In this document: positions 24,576 through 34,700 of the stretch, in pieces
How positions within the stretch are numbered: the stretch's first letter is position 1
Layout of the letters: each line of letters starts with the position of its first letter
Assembly (NCBI RefSeq): GCF_001314875.1
Contig: NZ_LJZS01000008.1
Location: forward strand, 62,001 to 126,000
DNA: 64,000 bases
Direction of reading: 5' to 3'
Origin: Halomonas sp. HL-48
Lineage (GTDB): Bacteria > Pseudomonadota > Gammaproteobacteria > Pseudomonadales > Halomonadaceae
Notes under the pieces: model-generated
What the model saw: the letters and a program-made list of their open reading frames with translations, nothing else
Databases searched by the model: none
What the model was told of the DNA's origin: nothing
Program-made: the position numbers and the translations under genes

Positions 24576-26417
24576 ATGATCTATCGACTCCTGCACCGGT
24601 GGCGCTGGCTTGGCGCCTGGACCCTGGCCAACCTGCTGATTGCCTGGATGATCTCGCTGCGCTATGTCGGCTATATCCAGCCCGAGGGGGCCGAGCAGTG
24701 GAGCTACCTGCTGATGGTTTTCCTCGGCCATCTCTCGCTGCTGGTATGGCTGGGAGCTTTGCCGATGTTCTTGCTGGCCACGCTTTTACGCGGCATCGGG
24801 CTATGGCTGATAACCACCCTTTGGGCGAGTGGCCTGCAGCTGTTGCTGCTGCTCGATACCTTCGTCTACGCTCAGTACCGCTTCCACCTGAGTGGCTTCA
24901 TTCTCGACCTGCTGCTCAACGCCGGGGGAGACGTGTTTAGCTTCTCATGGGTCGCCTGGGCACTGGCCGTCGGTGGCGTGCTGGGCATGCTGGCGGTGCA
25001 GGGTGGTCTCGGACTGCTGTTCAGGCGCCGTCCACCGTCACGGCCTGTGGGCGCAATGCTGGTAGTGAGCTTTTTAGCCCTGCTGGGGGTGCACGGTTGG
25101 CATGCCTGGGCGGATGCCCACTATGACCGCGACATCACCGGCATGACGCGTCATGTGCCGGTCTTCTATCCGGCCACTGCCAAGCGTTTCTTTGTCGAAC
25201 AGGGATGGGTCGATCCCCAGGCGGTGCGCGATCGGGTGGACCTTGAGGCGACAGAGGGCGAGGCGCAGGATCTTGTCTACCCCTCTGCGCCGCTGAGCTG
25301 CTCGCCGTCGATGTCTTCCGACAACCTGCTGCTGGTGCTGCTGGATACCCTGCGTCACGATATGCTGACTCCTGACGTGATGCCGAATCTTTACCGGTAC
25401 GCCAATCAACCCGGCTGGTTCAGGGCGCGTGAGCATATGAGTGGTGGTAACTCCACCAAGGCCGGCGTCTTCAGTCTTTTCTATGGCCTGCCCGTCACCT
25501 ACTGGGATGCATTTACTGCCAGCCAGACGCCCCCGGTGCTGATGGAGCAATTCGAGGCTGCCGATTACCGCTTTCAGGTTCTCTCTTCGGCGACGCTGGT
25601 GAGCCCTGCCTTTGACCGTAACGTTTTTGCCGGCCTTAAGGATGTCTCGCTGGAGCCAGCAAAGGGCGAGCCCTGGGAGCGCGACCAGCAGATCACCGAT
25701 GACTGGCTAGCCTGGATGGACAAAGAAGAGGCAAGGTCAGATGAGCGGCCGTTCTTTGGTTTCCTGTTCTATGACGCCGTGCATGGCTACAGCCATCCGC
25801 CAGACTTTCCACGGTTCACGCCTTATTGGGAGCATGTCAACCACATGAGCCTGGGGCCTGACTTTGATCCCGAACCTTACTGGAACCGCTATCGCACGGC
25901 GGCGCGCTATGTGGATCAGCAATTGGGACGCGTACTCGATGACCTGGAACGACGTGGGCAGCTTGAGGATACGGCGGTAGTGATTACTTCCGACCACGGT
26001 GAATCCTTCAACGAACATGGCAAGAACTACTGGGGGCATGGCAGCAACTACACGCCGGAGCAGGTCCAGGTCCCGCTGGTGATGCATTTGCCAAGGCGGT
26101 CCGGTGGTATGCTGGAGCGGCGAACGCACCATGCCGATATCGCACCGACGCTGCTCGAGGAACTGCTAGATTGTGAGTCGGCTCCTCAACATTACACCCT
26201 GGGGCAAAGCCTATTGGACGAAGAACCCCATCGCGACTGGATGCTTTCAGGCAGCTACATGGGTTATGGCATTCTGATGCCCGACTATCAGGTGGCCGTG
26301 CACCCCACAGGGGCCTTCGCAGTCTATGACTACCGAATGAACGAACTCGAGGATATCGAGATCCAGTCGGGGGTGTCGAACGAGGTGCTCAGGGCGCTGT
26401 CGCGGTTCTATCGCTAA
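24576..26417 (+). CDS. yejM: YejM/PbgA-like inner-membrane sulfatase-fold protein (DUF3413)
   Basis: A 613-residue protein with five N-terminal membrane helices (about residues 10-185, the DUF3413 domain) and a periplasmic alkaline-phosphatase/sulfatase-fold domain (about 240-613). NLLLVLLDTLRHDML marks the start of the sulfatase-like fold, and VVITSDHGESFNEHGKNYWGHG, here split, marks its metal-site region. In Escherichia coli YejM controls LPS synthesis by limiting LapB/FtsH proteolysis of LpxC and binds lipid A/cardiolipin. The same role in LPS homeostasis is inferred here. It stands as a single gene and is divergent from the two-component operon. Confidence 0.9.
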   Translation: MIYRLLHRWRWLGAWTLANLLIAWMISLRYVGYIQPEGAEQWSYLLMVFLGHLSLLVWLGALPMFLLATLLRGIGLWLITTLWASGLQLLLLLDTFVYAQYRFHLSGFILDLLLNAGGDVFSFSWVAWALAVGGVLGMLAVQGGLGLLFRRRPPSRPVGAMLVVSFLALLGVHGWHAWADAHYDRDITGMTRHVPVFYPATAKRFFVEQGWVDPQAVRDRVDLEATEGEAQDLVYPSAPLSCSPSMSSDNLLLVLLDTLRHDMLTPDVMPNLYRYANQPGWFRAREHMSGGNSTKAGVFSLFYGLPVTYWDAFTASQTPPVLMEQFEAADYRFQVLSSATLVSPAFDRNVFAGLKDVSLEPAKGEPWERDQQITDDWLAWMDKEEARSDERPFFGFLFYDAVHGYSHPPDFPRFTPYWEHVNHMSLGPDFDPEPYWNRYRTAARYVDQQLGRVLDDLERRGQLEDTAVVITSDHGESFNEHGKNYWGHGSNYTPEQVQVPLVMHLPRRSGGMLERRTHHADIAPTLLEELLDCESAPQHYTLGQSLLDEEPHRDWMLSGSYMGYGILMPDYQVAVHPTGAFAVYDYRMNELEDIEIQSGVSNEVLRALSRFYR

Positions 26418-26541
26418 TCCACCAAAGATGGGGCAAGGCAAGCAGCTTCGATGGCGTTATCGTCAAAACTGGTGGATGGCGGTCAGGCCGCATTTCTGAC
26501 TGATTGATCGGCTACTTTTAAACATGATATTAAGAAAAATT

Positions 26542-26922
26542 TCACGTTAATAAATATATAACGACGAGAGCTCCTGTGCCTGCCACTCCTACTGCATTGG
26601 TGAACTCTATGATCTCATCCTCAATATAGCTCAGCAGCCAAGCTGTAGTGGATTTAGTTTTAATTTTTGAAAATATCAAGGCCGTAGAACTAGCTTCAAC
26701 GCTGAAGACAGCAATGATAATTTCAATTGGTTCTGCGTTAAATAGAACCATGGGTAACATCAAAAAAGAAGTTAAAGAAACTATTATGCGTAGTGCAAAA
26801 TACTGTAAATAGCTGAGCGTTCTAGGGTGCTTTGACAGCCAGATGTCTGAAAATAACGTTTGTCGCTCTACGTAACACTTTTGAAAAAAGCCCTTGGACG
26901 GTGGAAGCTCAGTTCTAGGCAT
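26542..26922 (-). CDS. Hypothetical AT-rich membrane protein
   Basis: A 126-residue protein I do not recognise. It has a hydrophilic N-terminus, a hydrophobic stretch near residues 40-62 (YFALRIIVSLTSFLMLPMVL), a second near 68-85 (IIIAVFSVEASSTALIF) and a third at the C-terminal end (VGVAGTGALVVIYLL). Two to three membrane helices are likely. The sequence is clearly more AT-rich than yejM and the kinase gene around it. It has no operon partner. This could be a recently acquired gene or the edge of a decayed element. Confidence 0.5.
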   Translation of the reverse strand: MPRTELPPSKGFFQKCYVERQTLFSDIWLSKHPRTLSYLQYFALRIIVSLTSFLMLPMVLFNAEPIEIIIAVFSVEASSTALIFSKIKTKSTTAWLLSYIEDEIIEFTNAVGVAGTGALVVIYLLT

Positions 26923-27429
26923 GTCGTTTCCCTCTTTACTTTCAATCAGTCAGATTTTTTCGTTGGTGAGCCGTCTGTAAGGAAAGCGGTTTAAGTTCAT
27001 AGGGTCGCTTGCAAGAACTATTGATTCGTCATTCGTGCATGATGCATTTGGTTAGCGATTACCATTAGCTGACAATGTCGGCCTATTTTACTTTCTCGTT
27101 TCTTACTGAAAGTACGTTTGCATCAAATTGGTCGCTAACAAAAAAGGCGCAAGGCATTTCATTCAAGTCAGGCCTGCTATGAGCGAATAGATAGATAGTG
27201 GCCGCAGCATGATTGGCATAGTTGAGTTTTCGGAAAATGCTCGACATGTGTGGCTTCAGCGCTTGGGCTGATCTGATTCGGCAATACCTTAAGTTCGTGC
27301 GGCGATTTCATCGCCCAGTTGATAGGCCAACTCACTCGCGTCACTGGTAATCAGCCTGGGGACGTAGCCGACTGGGCTGGTGTGACATTGCGATCACCGA
27401 GGCGGGGAACCACCCATGCCTCCGCCTTT
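26923..27429 (+). repeat. Intergenic element B (36-base core 27073-27108)
   Basis: This 507-base gap has no supported protein gene. The core at 27073-27108 is 33/36 identical to element A (13545-13580), in the same orientation. Similarity continues more weakly to about 27208 (GTTT, CGCAAGGCA, AGGCC, TGAGCG, TGGCC in the same order). The third copy is inverted at 30458-30493 in front of the efflux operon. The remainder of the gap, 27209-27429, shows nothing I can name. Confidence 0.55.
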
Positions 27430-28878
27430 TCAAATGACCTTGAGTGGGCGTTTATCTTGGCGGTGGTACACGCGTTCGAAGGTTATATTTTCGCGGGAAT
27501 CGCTTTCACTGGCTTCGTTTTCTCTGCATAAGGTCATGATCAATCCGGGATGGGCGTTATCGGCCGAAAGCTTCCAACCGTGTGCCATGGCAATCTCTTG
27601 GCAGATCGCCAGCCCCAAGCCTGCTCCATGGTCGCGCCGATGCGCCCCACGCCAGAAGCGTGAGAACAGCAGGGCCAATTGCTCTGGTTCGACGCCTGGG
27701 CCACGGTCACGCACAGTTATTATATTTTCCTGGATCTCCATGCTGACAAGGGTCTGCTCAGGGGCATGCTGGATGGCGTTCTCCAGCAAGTTCTTGAGCA
27801 GGGTGAAGCATGCCCCGCGATCAGCCTTCCATGTCACCCCTTGATCCGGGGCAAGCACCGTTAAATGCACGTCGGCGGACTCTGCCATGCGCTGTAAGTA
27901 GGTAGAAGCTTCGTGGGCGATGTCCTGCATCCGAACAACGCTAAACTGGTAGCTGTGTGCCTCGCTCGCTTCGGCCAGCAGTAGCAGTTGTTGCACTTGG
28001 CGCGTCATGTACTCGACATCGCTCAATAGCGCCTCACGATCATTCTTACCATCTGCGATCAATTCAATCTGTGCACGGATCAACGCCAGTGGTGTTTTTA
28101 ACTCGTGTGCTGCATGGCCGAGAAACTCCTGCTGTAGGCGATAACCCCGCTCAAGGCGTTCCAGGGTGTGATTGAAGCTATCCACTAGTGGCGCAATCTC
28201 CTCGGGCACCGCGTCCGTATTCAGCCGGGCGTTGATGGAGCGCGGCGAGATGGCCGCCGCGGACTCCGATACGTCTCGCAATGGCTTGAGGGTGTAGCGC
28301 AGAGTAATATAGGCGCATAACCCGAAGGCGATGAACAGCACAAGTCCGAACACCGTCACGGCAGCGACCACCTGCGGAAAGGACACGGTATAGACGACAT
28401 CCAGGAACCTCGCACTGACCGCGAATTGCAGATACCACCTTCGCCCCTCATGCTCGAGGGGCTGCGTTGCGCCGTAGAAGGTATTTCCCTCATGCTCGAA
28501 GGTGAAGTTACCGCGTGCCAGCCGAACAAGATCGCCGTCGGCCGTCCAGAACTCCTCACCTGAGCTCGAAAAGACGGCCACGTTTCCGGCTTCATCCAGA
28601 ATCCGGTAAGCCGCTTCGCGCTGCGGACCGTCGTACAGCCAGGCGCGGTCCTCCAGACTCGAGTCGAAGCCTACGGGTCGGCCGCGACTGTCGAACTCGA
28701 TATTGTCTACTAGCCCCTCGGTCGCGTCGGCCAGATCCATACGAGCCAGTAGATCGCTCTTAAGCACCGCTGCTGCAGCAATGACCAGCAGTGTGATACT
28801 CAGTACCATGCCCGCCACATAGGCCAGCAGCACTTTCAGCCTCAGGCTATTTAGCGTCATCCGCTTGACGAAGCGCAT
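27430..28878 (-). CDS. Sensor histidine kinase of the mipA operon
   Basis: A 482-residue kinase. A helix at about residues 12-37 (LLAYVAGMVLSITLLVIAA) and another at about 175-200 enclose a periplasmic sensor domain of roughly 135 residues. A HAMP segment (TLKPLRDVSESAAAI) precedes the H-box GHAAHELKTPLALIRAQIEL. The N-box is LLENAIQHAP and the G-box GAGLGLAICQEI. The start at 28878 (MRFVKRMT) is chosen because GAGGA lies at good spacing; the frame is open further upstream inside the regulator gene. It overlaps the response-regulator gene by 32 bases. Confidence 0.9.
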   Translation of the reverse strand: MRFVKRMTLNSLRLKVLLAYVAGMVLSITLLVIAAAAVLKSDLLARMDLADATEGLVDNIEFDSRGRPVGFDSSLEDRAWLYDGPQREAAYRILDEAGNVAVFSSSGEEFWTADGDLVRLARGNFTFEHEGNTFYGATQPLEHEGRRWYLQFAVSARFLDVVYTVSFPQVVAAVTVFGLVLFIAFGLCAYITLRYTLKPLRDVSESAAAISPRSINARLNTDAVPEEIAPLVDSFNHTLERLERGYRLQQEFLGHAAHELKTPLALIRAQIELIADGKNDREALLSDVEYMTRQVQQLLLLAEASEAHSYQFSVVRMQDIAHEASTYLQRMAESADVHLTVLAPDQGVTWKADRGACFTLLKNLLENAIQHAPEQTLVSMEIQENIITVRDRGPGVEPEQLALLFSRFWRGAHRRDHGAGLGLAICQEIAMAHGWKLSADNAHPGLIMTLCRENEASESDSRENITFERVYHRQDKRPLKVI

Positions 28879-29533
28879 ACCCCATTCCTCTGACGTTGGC
28901 GATCCGCTGGCGCGAGCCGATGGCCAGCAGTTTGCGGCGTAAACGGTGTAGGGCGACATCCAGGGCGTTAGGTGTTACCGCCTCGCTTAGGCCCCAGGCC
29001 GCCGCTTCCAGCGCGCTGCGGCGAACGACCTCATCGTGCTTGTATAACAGCAACTGCATAATGTGCAGCTCTGCCGGGGCAAGGGTTATGCTCTCGTCGC
29101 TACAGTACAGAACGCCGCTTTCCGTGTGTAGCCTCAGGTCGCCATGACTGGGGTCGATTGAGTGTAATTCCGCAGGGCGGCGCAGCAAGGCGCGAACCCG
29201 TGCCACCATCTCGTCCATGGCAAACGGCTTGGGCAGGTAGTCGTCGGCGCCGGCTTCGAGGCCTTCTAGCCGGTCATGCAGCGCATCGCGTGCTGTTAAC
29301 ACCAGGCAGGGCACGCTAAGGCCCGCGTTGCGGAGCTTCTTGAGCAATAGCAGTCCGTCCCCATCCGGCAAGCCGCGATCGAGTACCAGTGCCTGGTAGG
29401 ATATCTGCTGAACGGCAGCCCATGCTGCATCAATGCGGTCCACCACATCCACGGCGATGCCAGCGTTCACCAGCCCTTGGTGCATTAGTCGGGCTAGGCG
29501 ATCGTGATCCTCGATCAGCAGTATCCGGCTCAT
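28847..29533 (-). CDS. OmpR/PhoB-family response regulator of the mipA operon
   Basis: A 228-residue regulator. LLIEDHDRLARL holds the acidic pair, ALVLDRGLPDGDG the phospho-acceptor aspartate (about residue 52), and YLPKPF the lysine. The C-terminal winged helix (about 130-225) includes LDVALHRLRRKLLAIG. The sequence type is that of the QseB/PmrA group. It overlaps mipA by a shared TGATG and the kinase gene by 32 bases, so the three genes form one operon. The divergent RND efflux operon is the obvious candidate target. Confidence 0.92.
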   Translation of the reverse strand: MSRILLIEDHDRLARLMHQGLVNAGIAVDVVDRIDAAWAAVQQISYQALVLDRGLPDGDGLLLLKKLRNAGLSVPCLVLTARDALHDRLEGLEAGADDYLPKPFAMDEMVARVRALLRRPAELHSIDPSHGDLRLHTESGVLYCSDESITLAPAELHIMQLLLYKHDEVVRRSALEAAAWGLSEAVTPNALDVALHRLRRKLLAIGSRQRIANVRGMGYALRQADDAK

Positions 29534-30348
29534 CAGAAGGTGTAAAGATAGCCAACTAACACGGCGTTTTGGGTCGAGCGATCCACCAGCGGGCTATCTT
29601 TGATTTCGTCCGCCAGGCTCGTGACCTCAACACCTATCAGCACAGAGTGATGTTGGTCAAACTGGTACACGCCGCGCACTCCCGCCTCGATATTGGTAGC
29701 CGACTCTCCCTTATAGGCGGGGCGATCGAAGCGAACCTCATTATCGCGAACGCCGAAGTAGTAATCGACGTTCTTGTCGTCCTGCCAGGATGCCCCAACG
29801 TATGGGGTTAGCATTATATGTTCACCGAATTCCCACGTTCTCTCAAGGCCAAGATCGACGCGCTGCCCGTCGCTGTTGCCGGAGACATCGGCGAGCCATT
29901 CGGCGCTGACCTCGAACAGCTCGTTTTCCCACTCCGCCTTGGCCCCCGCCCAAAAGCCGCCCTCGCGCTCACTCATGCCGTTGAGAATCGGGGCGTCGTC
30001 TTCTTCGTAGCCGCTCTCATCGTACTGGGCGACGATACCGAAATTGAGCTGTTGAGAGTCGTTGATATCAATACTCGGCAGTTTGAATTCGATTTCCGGT
30101 CCGAAGACACTAATGTACCGGTTCTCGACCAGGAATAAGGGAAATGGGGTGCTTTCCCTGTCGATACCGGCATAGGGGTCCTGTTCGCTCATTGCGCCTA
30201 CGCCCAATCCCCAAGTGGTTCCGTCTGAGCTCGATTCGTCGGCGAACGCCAACGGAGAAGCAATAACAAGACCACCGATAAATGCGGTTGTCGCCAATCT
30301 CATAGTGGTGAAACGGCCATTCAGCAATAGCGACTGATCAAAACTCAT
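29533..30348 (-). CDS. mipA: MipA/OmpV-family outer-membrane protein
   Basis: A 271-residue outer-membrane protein. The signal peptide core MRLATTAFIGGLVIASPLAFA ends in an Ala-x-Ala cleavage site, here preceded by 15 extra residues. The start at 30348 is preferred because AGGAG lies at good spacing. The mature chain has the family pattern of alternating beta-strands and a terminal aromatic residue (GYLYTF). MipA proteins have been linked to sensing of cationic antimicrobials with ParRS-type regulators in Pseudomonas. The operon with a two-component pair fits such a sensor-accessory role. Confidence 0.9.
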   Translation of the reverse strand: MSFDQSLLLNGRFTTMRLATTAFIGGLVIASPLAFADESSSDGTTWGLGVGAMSEQDPYAGIDRESTPFPLFLVENRYISVFGPEIEFKLPSIDINDSQQLNFGIVAQYDESGYEEDDAPILNGMSEREGGFWAGAKAEWENELFEVSAEWLADVSGNSDGQRVDLGLERTWEFGEHIMLTPYVGASWQDDKNVDYYFGVRDNEVRFDRPAYKGESATNIEAGVRGVYQFDQHHSVLIGVEVTSLADEIKDSPLVDRSTQNAVLVGYLYTF

Positions 30349-30421
30349 GATTGCACTCCTAGCATAGTGTGTAAGTGAGAGCGGTATGCAAGTGCCATCA
30401 TCAGGAGCGCTATCTTACGGG

Positions 30422-30493
30422 TTTCTTACTGGTGCCGGTTTTTTTAAAACAGTATCTCAGTAAGAAATGAGAAAGGAAGGCAGGCCGATAGTA
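30422..30493. promoter_or_regulatory. Divergent mipA/RND control region with element C
   Basis: TTTCTTACTG (30422-30431) and CAGTAAGAAA (30458-30467) form a perfect 10-bp inverted repeat with a 26-base spacer. The right arm belongs to the third, inverted copy of the 36-base motif (30458-30493; 30/36 identical to 13545-13580). The region separates mipA-RR-HK from the RND operon, so it likely contains the regulator's binding sites and both promoters. Confidence 0.6.
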
Positions 30494-30559
30494 GTTCAGT
30501 AGAAATGCTTGATGTCGTTTTTCATCAACGAACTGAACTATTTGGAACAGGCCTGAATT

Positions 30560-31717
30560 ATGTCATCTCCGACCAGAAAAATGTATCTCGGCATTATGAT
30601 TGTCGCGATCGCAAGCGCAGCCGCGCTGGCATGTATGCAGGCGGTGTCGTCGGAAAGCGATGAGGTCGACGAGCCGACGGCGCAGCCCTCACTATCCGTC
30701 AATGTGACGACTCTAAAGTCTCAGACGCTTCCGACGACGATTGCGGCCAATGGTGATATTGCTGCGTGGCAGGAGATCAGTATCGGCACCGAAATCAGCG
30801 GCCTGCGGCTGGTCGACGTCAGGGTGGACGTGGGTGATGAGGTCACAGAAGGGCAGGTGCTGGCCGTTTATAACGATACGACAGTACGTGCAGAGCTGGC
30901 GAGGAGCCGCGCTGACGTGGCGGAAGCCGAGGCAACGCTTGCGGAAGCAACGGCCAATGCTCAGCGTGCCCGCGGTTTGAAAACCACGGGATCGCTTTCA
31001 GAGCAGCAGATTCAGCAATACGAAACCGCCGAACTCACCGCCAGGGCGCGACTAGGCGTTGCGCAAGCGCAGAATGAAGCCCAAGCGCTACGCTTGGCTC
31101 AGACGGAGGTGGTCGCCCCGGACGACGGTTTGATTACCTCCCGCACGGCCACAGTTGGTGCTGTTACCGGCGCCGATCAGGAACTGTTCCGATTGACGCG
31201 CCACGGTCGGCTGGAATGGCGGGCCGAAGTCGCCGCTTCTGATCTGAACAAGCTGCGGCCCGGTCAGACTGCCAGAGTCACCCTATCAGGTGGCTACGAA
31301 CTCGACGGGCGTTTGCGCATGATTGCGCCGCTAGTCGATGCCGCTACCCGAAATGGCCTGGTCTACGTCGATCTTCCAGCAAGCGACGTCGCTCGGGCGG
31401 GAATGTTTGCGCGGGGAGAGTTTGAACTGGGCAGCCGCCAAGTAATGACGCTACCCCGAGCTGCGGTGCAACGACGCGATGGCTTTGGCTACGTCCATCG
31501 CGTCAGCGATGAAGGCCAGATAACGGAGCAGAAAGTTGCCCTTGGTCAGCAAACGGATGATCGCATCGAAATTCGCGACGGGCTTGAGTCCGATGCCAAG
31601 GTGGTCGCCTCGGGCGGTGCTTTTCTGGGTAACGGTGACCAGGTTCGAGTGATTGAAGGAGAGCCGGCTCATTCACCCCAAACGAACGATACCGACGTTG
31701 AGGAGGAGGGGGTATGA
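30560..31717 (+). CDS. RND efflux periplasmic adaptor (HlyD/MFP family)
   Basis: A 385-residue membrane-fusion protein. An N-terminal hydrophobic anchor (about residues 10-27) ends at a cysteine in AALACM, an imperfect lipobox. The biotinyl-lipoyl-like halves (IGTEISGLRLVDVRVDVGDEVTEGQVLAVYN, split, and VVAPDDGLITSRTATVG) flank a helical hairpin of about residues 110-180. The beta-barrel and membrane-proximal domains follow. It bridges the pump to an outer-membrane channel; no channel gene is in the window, so a TolC-type protein encoded elsewhere is presumed. It overlaps the pump gene by four bases. Confidence 0.92.
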   Translation: MSSPTRKMYLGIMIVAIASAAALACMQAVSSESDEVDEPTAQPSLSVNVTTLKSQTLPTTIAANGDIAAWQEISIGTEISGLRLVDVRVDVGDEVTEGQVLAVYNDTTVRAELARSRADVAEAEATLAEATANAQRARGLKTTGSLSEQQIQQYETAELTARARLGVAQAQNEAQALRLAQTEVVAPDDGLITSRTATVGAVTGADQELFRLTRHGRLEWRAEVAASDLNKLRPGQTARVTLSGGYELDGRLRMIAPLVDAATRNGLVYVDLPASDVARAGMFARGEFELGSRQVMTLPRAAVQRRDGFGYVHRVSDEGQITEQKVALGQQTDDRIEIRDGLESDAKVVASGGAFLGNGDQVRVIEGEPAHSPQTNDTDVEEEGV

Positions 31718-34700
31718 CGCTTAATGCCTCATCCTGGGCGATTCGCAATCCTATTCCGGTGGTTTTGCTCTTTATCCTGCTGACCTTCTGGGGGCTCATC
31801 TCCTTCCGAGGCTTGTTTATTCAGGACTTGCCGGATGTACAGCTGCCCCTCGTAGAGGTCTCCGCCTCGTTGCCCGGGGCGGCCCCCGCCTTAATGGAGA
31901 ACGAGGTTGCTCGCAAGATCGAGGACTCCATCGCTACCGTCTCCGGCGTCAAAAATATCTCTACAACGCTGACGGATGGTAATGCCGATATCGCTATCGA
32001 ATTCCGGCTGGAAAAGTCCGTGCAAGAGGCTATTGATGACGTGCGCGACGCTGTTGCTCGCATCCGCTCGGATCTACCCGCCGACCTGCGTGATCCAGTG
32101 ATTCAGAAGGGTGAGTTTTCCAGTGAGCCGATTGTACGCTACACGGTGACCTCCTCCGATCTAGACGATGAGGCCCTCTCCTGGTTCGTCGATGACAAAA
32201 TGACCAAGGCCGTCTTGGCGGTACCCGGTGTTGGTTCGGTTCGGCGGATCGGTGGCGTTGACCGCGAAGTCCGCGTGGCATTGGATCCGGATCGCCTGCT
32301 GGCGTTAAACACGACAGCGCTGGATATCTCCCGCCAGCTGCGCCAAGCGCAGCTGGAGGCGCCCGGTGGCCGTGTAGATGTCGGCGGCGCCGAACAGGCC
32401 GTGCGCATCATCGCCAATGCTGAATCCGCCGCCGAGCTGGCGACGATGGAGCTGGCGCTCAGTGACGGTCGGCGCATTCGACTTGATGAAGTGGCGACGG
32501 TTACCGATACCGTGGCCGAGCGGCGTTCGATGGCATTGATGGATGGGGCGCCCGTGGTCGGCTTCGAGATGACCCGTGCCGAGGGATACGGCGAGGTGGA
32601 TGTGGCCGAGGGCGTGCAGTCTGCGCTCGCGGAATTGCAGGCGCAATATCCCCATATAGAGATCGAAGAAGCCTTCAATTTCGTTGGGGAGGTGGTGGAG
32701 AACTACCAGGGCTCCATGCAGATGTTATTCGAGGGCATGGCGCTGGCGGTGGTGGTGGTGTTCTGCTTCCTGCGCAATTGGCGTGCCACACTGATTGCGG
32801 CGGTTACGCTTCCGCTGTCGATCATCCCCACCTTCGCTTTCATGCAGCTGATGGGCTTCTCGCTCAATGTGGTGACGTTGCTGGCGCTCTCGCTGGTGAT
32901 CGGGGTGTTGGTGGACGATGCCATCGTCGAGATTGAGAATATCGAGCGGCATCTGCTAATGGGCAAGCCCCCGCGCCGGGCCGCCATGGATGCGGCGGCA
33001 GAAATCGGCTTGGCCGTGGTCGCCACGACCTTCACGTTGATTGCCGTTTTTCTGCCCACGGCCTTCATGAGCGGCACCGTCGGGAAATTCTTCGTTCAGT
33101 TCGGTTGGACGGCCTCGGTAGCGGTGCTGTTTTCGCTACTGGTGGCGCGCCTGCTGACGCCCATGCTGGCTGCGTATCTGCTGCGCAAACCCGAACATCC
33201 CCCGCGCGATCCAGCGTGGATTAGCGTCTATCTGGTCGTCGCCCGTTGGTGCCTGCGCTACCGTAAGACAACGCTGCTCACGGCGGCGGCCTGCTTTGCA
33301 GGTGGTATCTGGCTGGCCTCGACTCTGCCGGGTACCTTCATACCCCCCGATGATGAGCCCCAGACGCAGGCGACACTCACCTTACCGCCCGGTAGCACCT
33401 TGTCTGAAGCGGAGGCGCTTGCCGAGCAGGCACGCTCACGACTGGTGACGCAACGCCATGTCGTCAGCGTCTTCGCGGCCGTCGGTGAGGACTCCGGCAG
33501 CAGTGACAGCGGTGTGACCTCGGTTGAGCTGACCGTTGGTTTGGCGGATCGCGCAACCCGCTCGGGCGTTACGCAGCAAGACATAGAGCAGCAGTTGCGC
33601 GCTGCACTCGCCACGCTTCCCGGCGTGCGAACTCGCGTAGGCGACGAGGGGGATGGCTATGAGTTAGTCCTCGCCGGTGAGGATAGCCGGGTACTTGAAC
33701 GGCATGCCCGCCAAGTCGAGCGGGAGATGCGTTCCATTCCCGGCATCGGCGCGGTGAGTTCGACGGCCAGTCTGGTCAGGCCTGAACTTATTGTACGCCC
33801 GGACTTTGCTCGCGCCGCCGACCTTGGGGTCTCTGCACAAGCTATTGCCGATACGCTGCGCATCGCGACCGTGGGAGATGACGACGAGGATCTGCCTAAG
33901 CTGAACCTAAGCTCACGCCAAGTGCCAGTGATGATCCGACTGGCGGATGCCGCTCGGGAGGATATGGCGACCCTTAAACGGCTACCAGTGCCTGGTGCGA
34001 ACGGGTCAGTGCCGCTGGAGAATGTGGCTAACTTTGAGTGGAGCAGCGGTCCTTCGGAAATCACCCGGCGTGATCGTCTGCGCAACGTCAATTTCGAGGT
34101 AAGCCTGCAAGGGCAGCCCTTGGGGGAAATCGAACAGGCCGTGCAGGCACTGCCCAGTTTACGTCAGTTGCCGCGCGGCGTGTTTCAGGCAGCAGAAGGC
34201 GATGCAGAGGAAATGGAGGAGCTTGCCTCAAGCTTCGGGATTGCCATGCTGACTGGCGTGCTGTGTATCTATATGGTGCTGGTGCTGCTGCTCAAGGATT
34301 TCATGCAGCCGATCACCATTCTGGTGGCTCTAGTGCTCTCTATCCCCGGGGCTTTCCTGGCGTTGTTCCTCACGCAGACGCCCGTGTCGCTGCCCGCCAT
34401 GATCGGATTGATCATGCTGATGGGGATTGCCACCAAGAACTCGATCCTGCTGGTGGACTACATCATCATCGCCCGTCGGGCGCATGGGATGGATCGTGCG
34501 GCCGCCATTCTCGATGCCTGCAAGAAGCGTGTCCGGCCTATCGTGATGACCACCATTGCCATGGGGGCGGGCATGATGCCGATCGCTCTAGGATGGGCTG
34601 GCGATCCCAGCTTCCGAGCCCCCATGGCGTTTGTGGTCATTGGTGGGCTGATCACGTCGACGCTTTTAAGCCTGCTGGTGATTCCGGTTGTCTACAGTAG

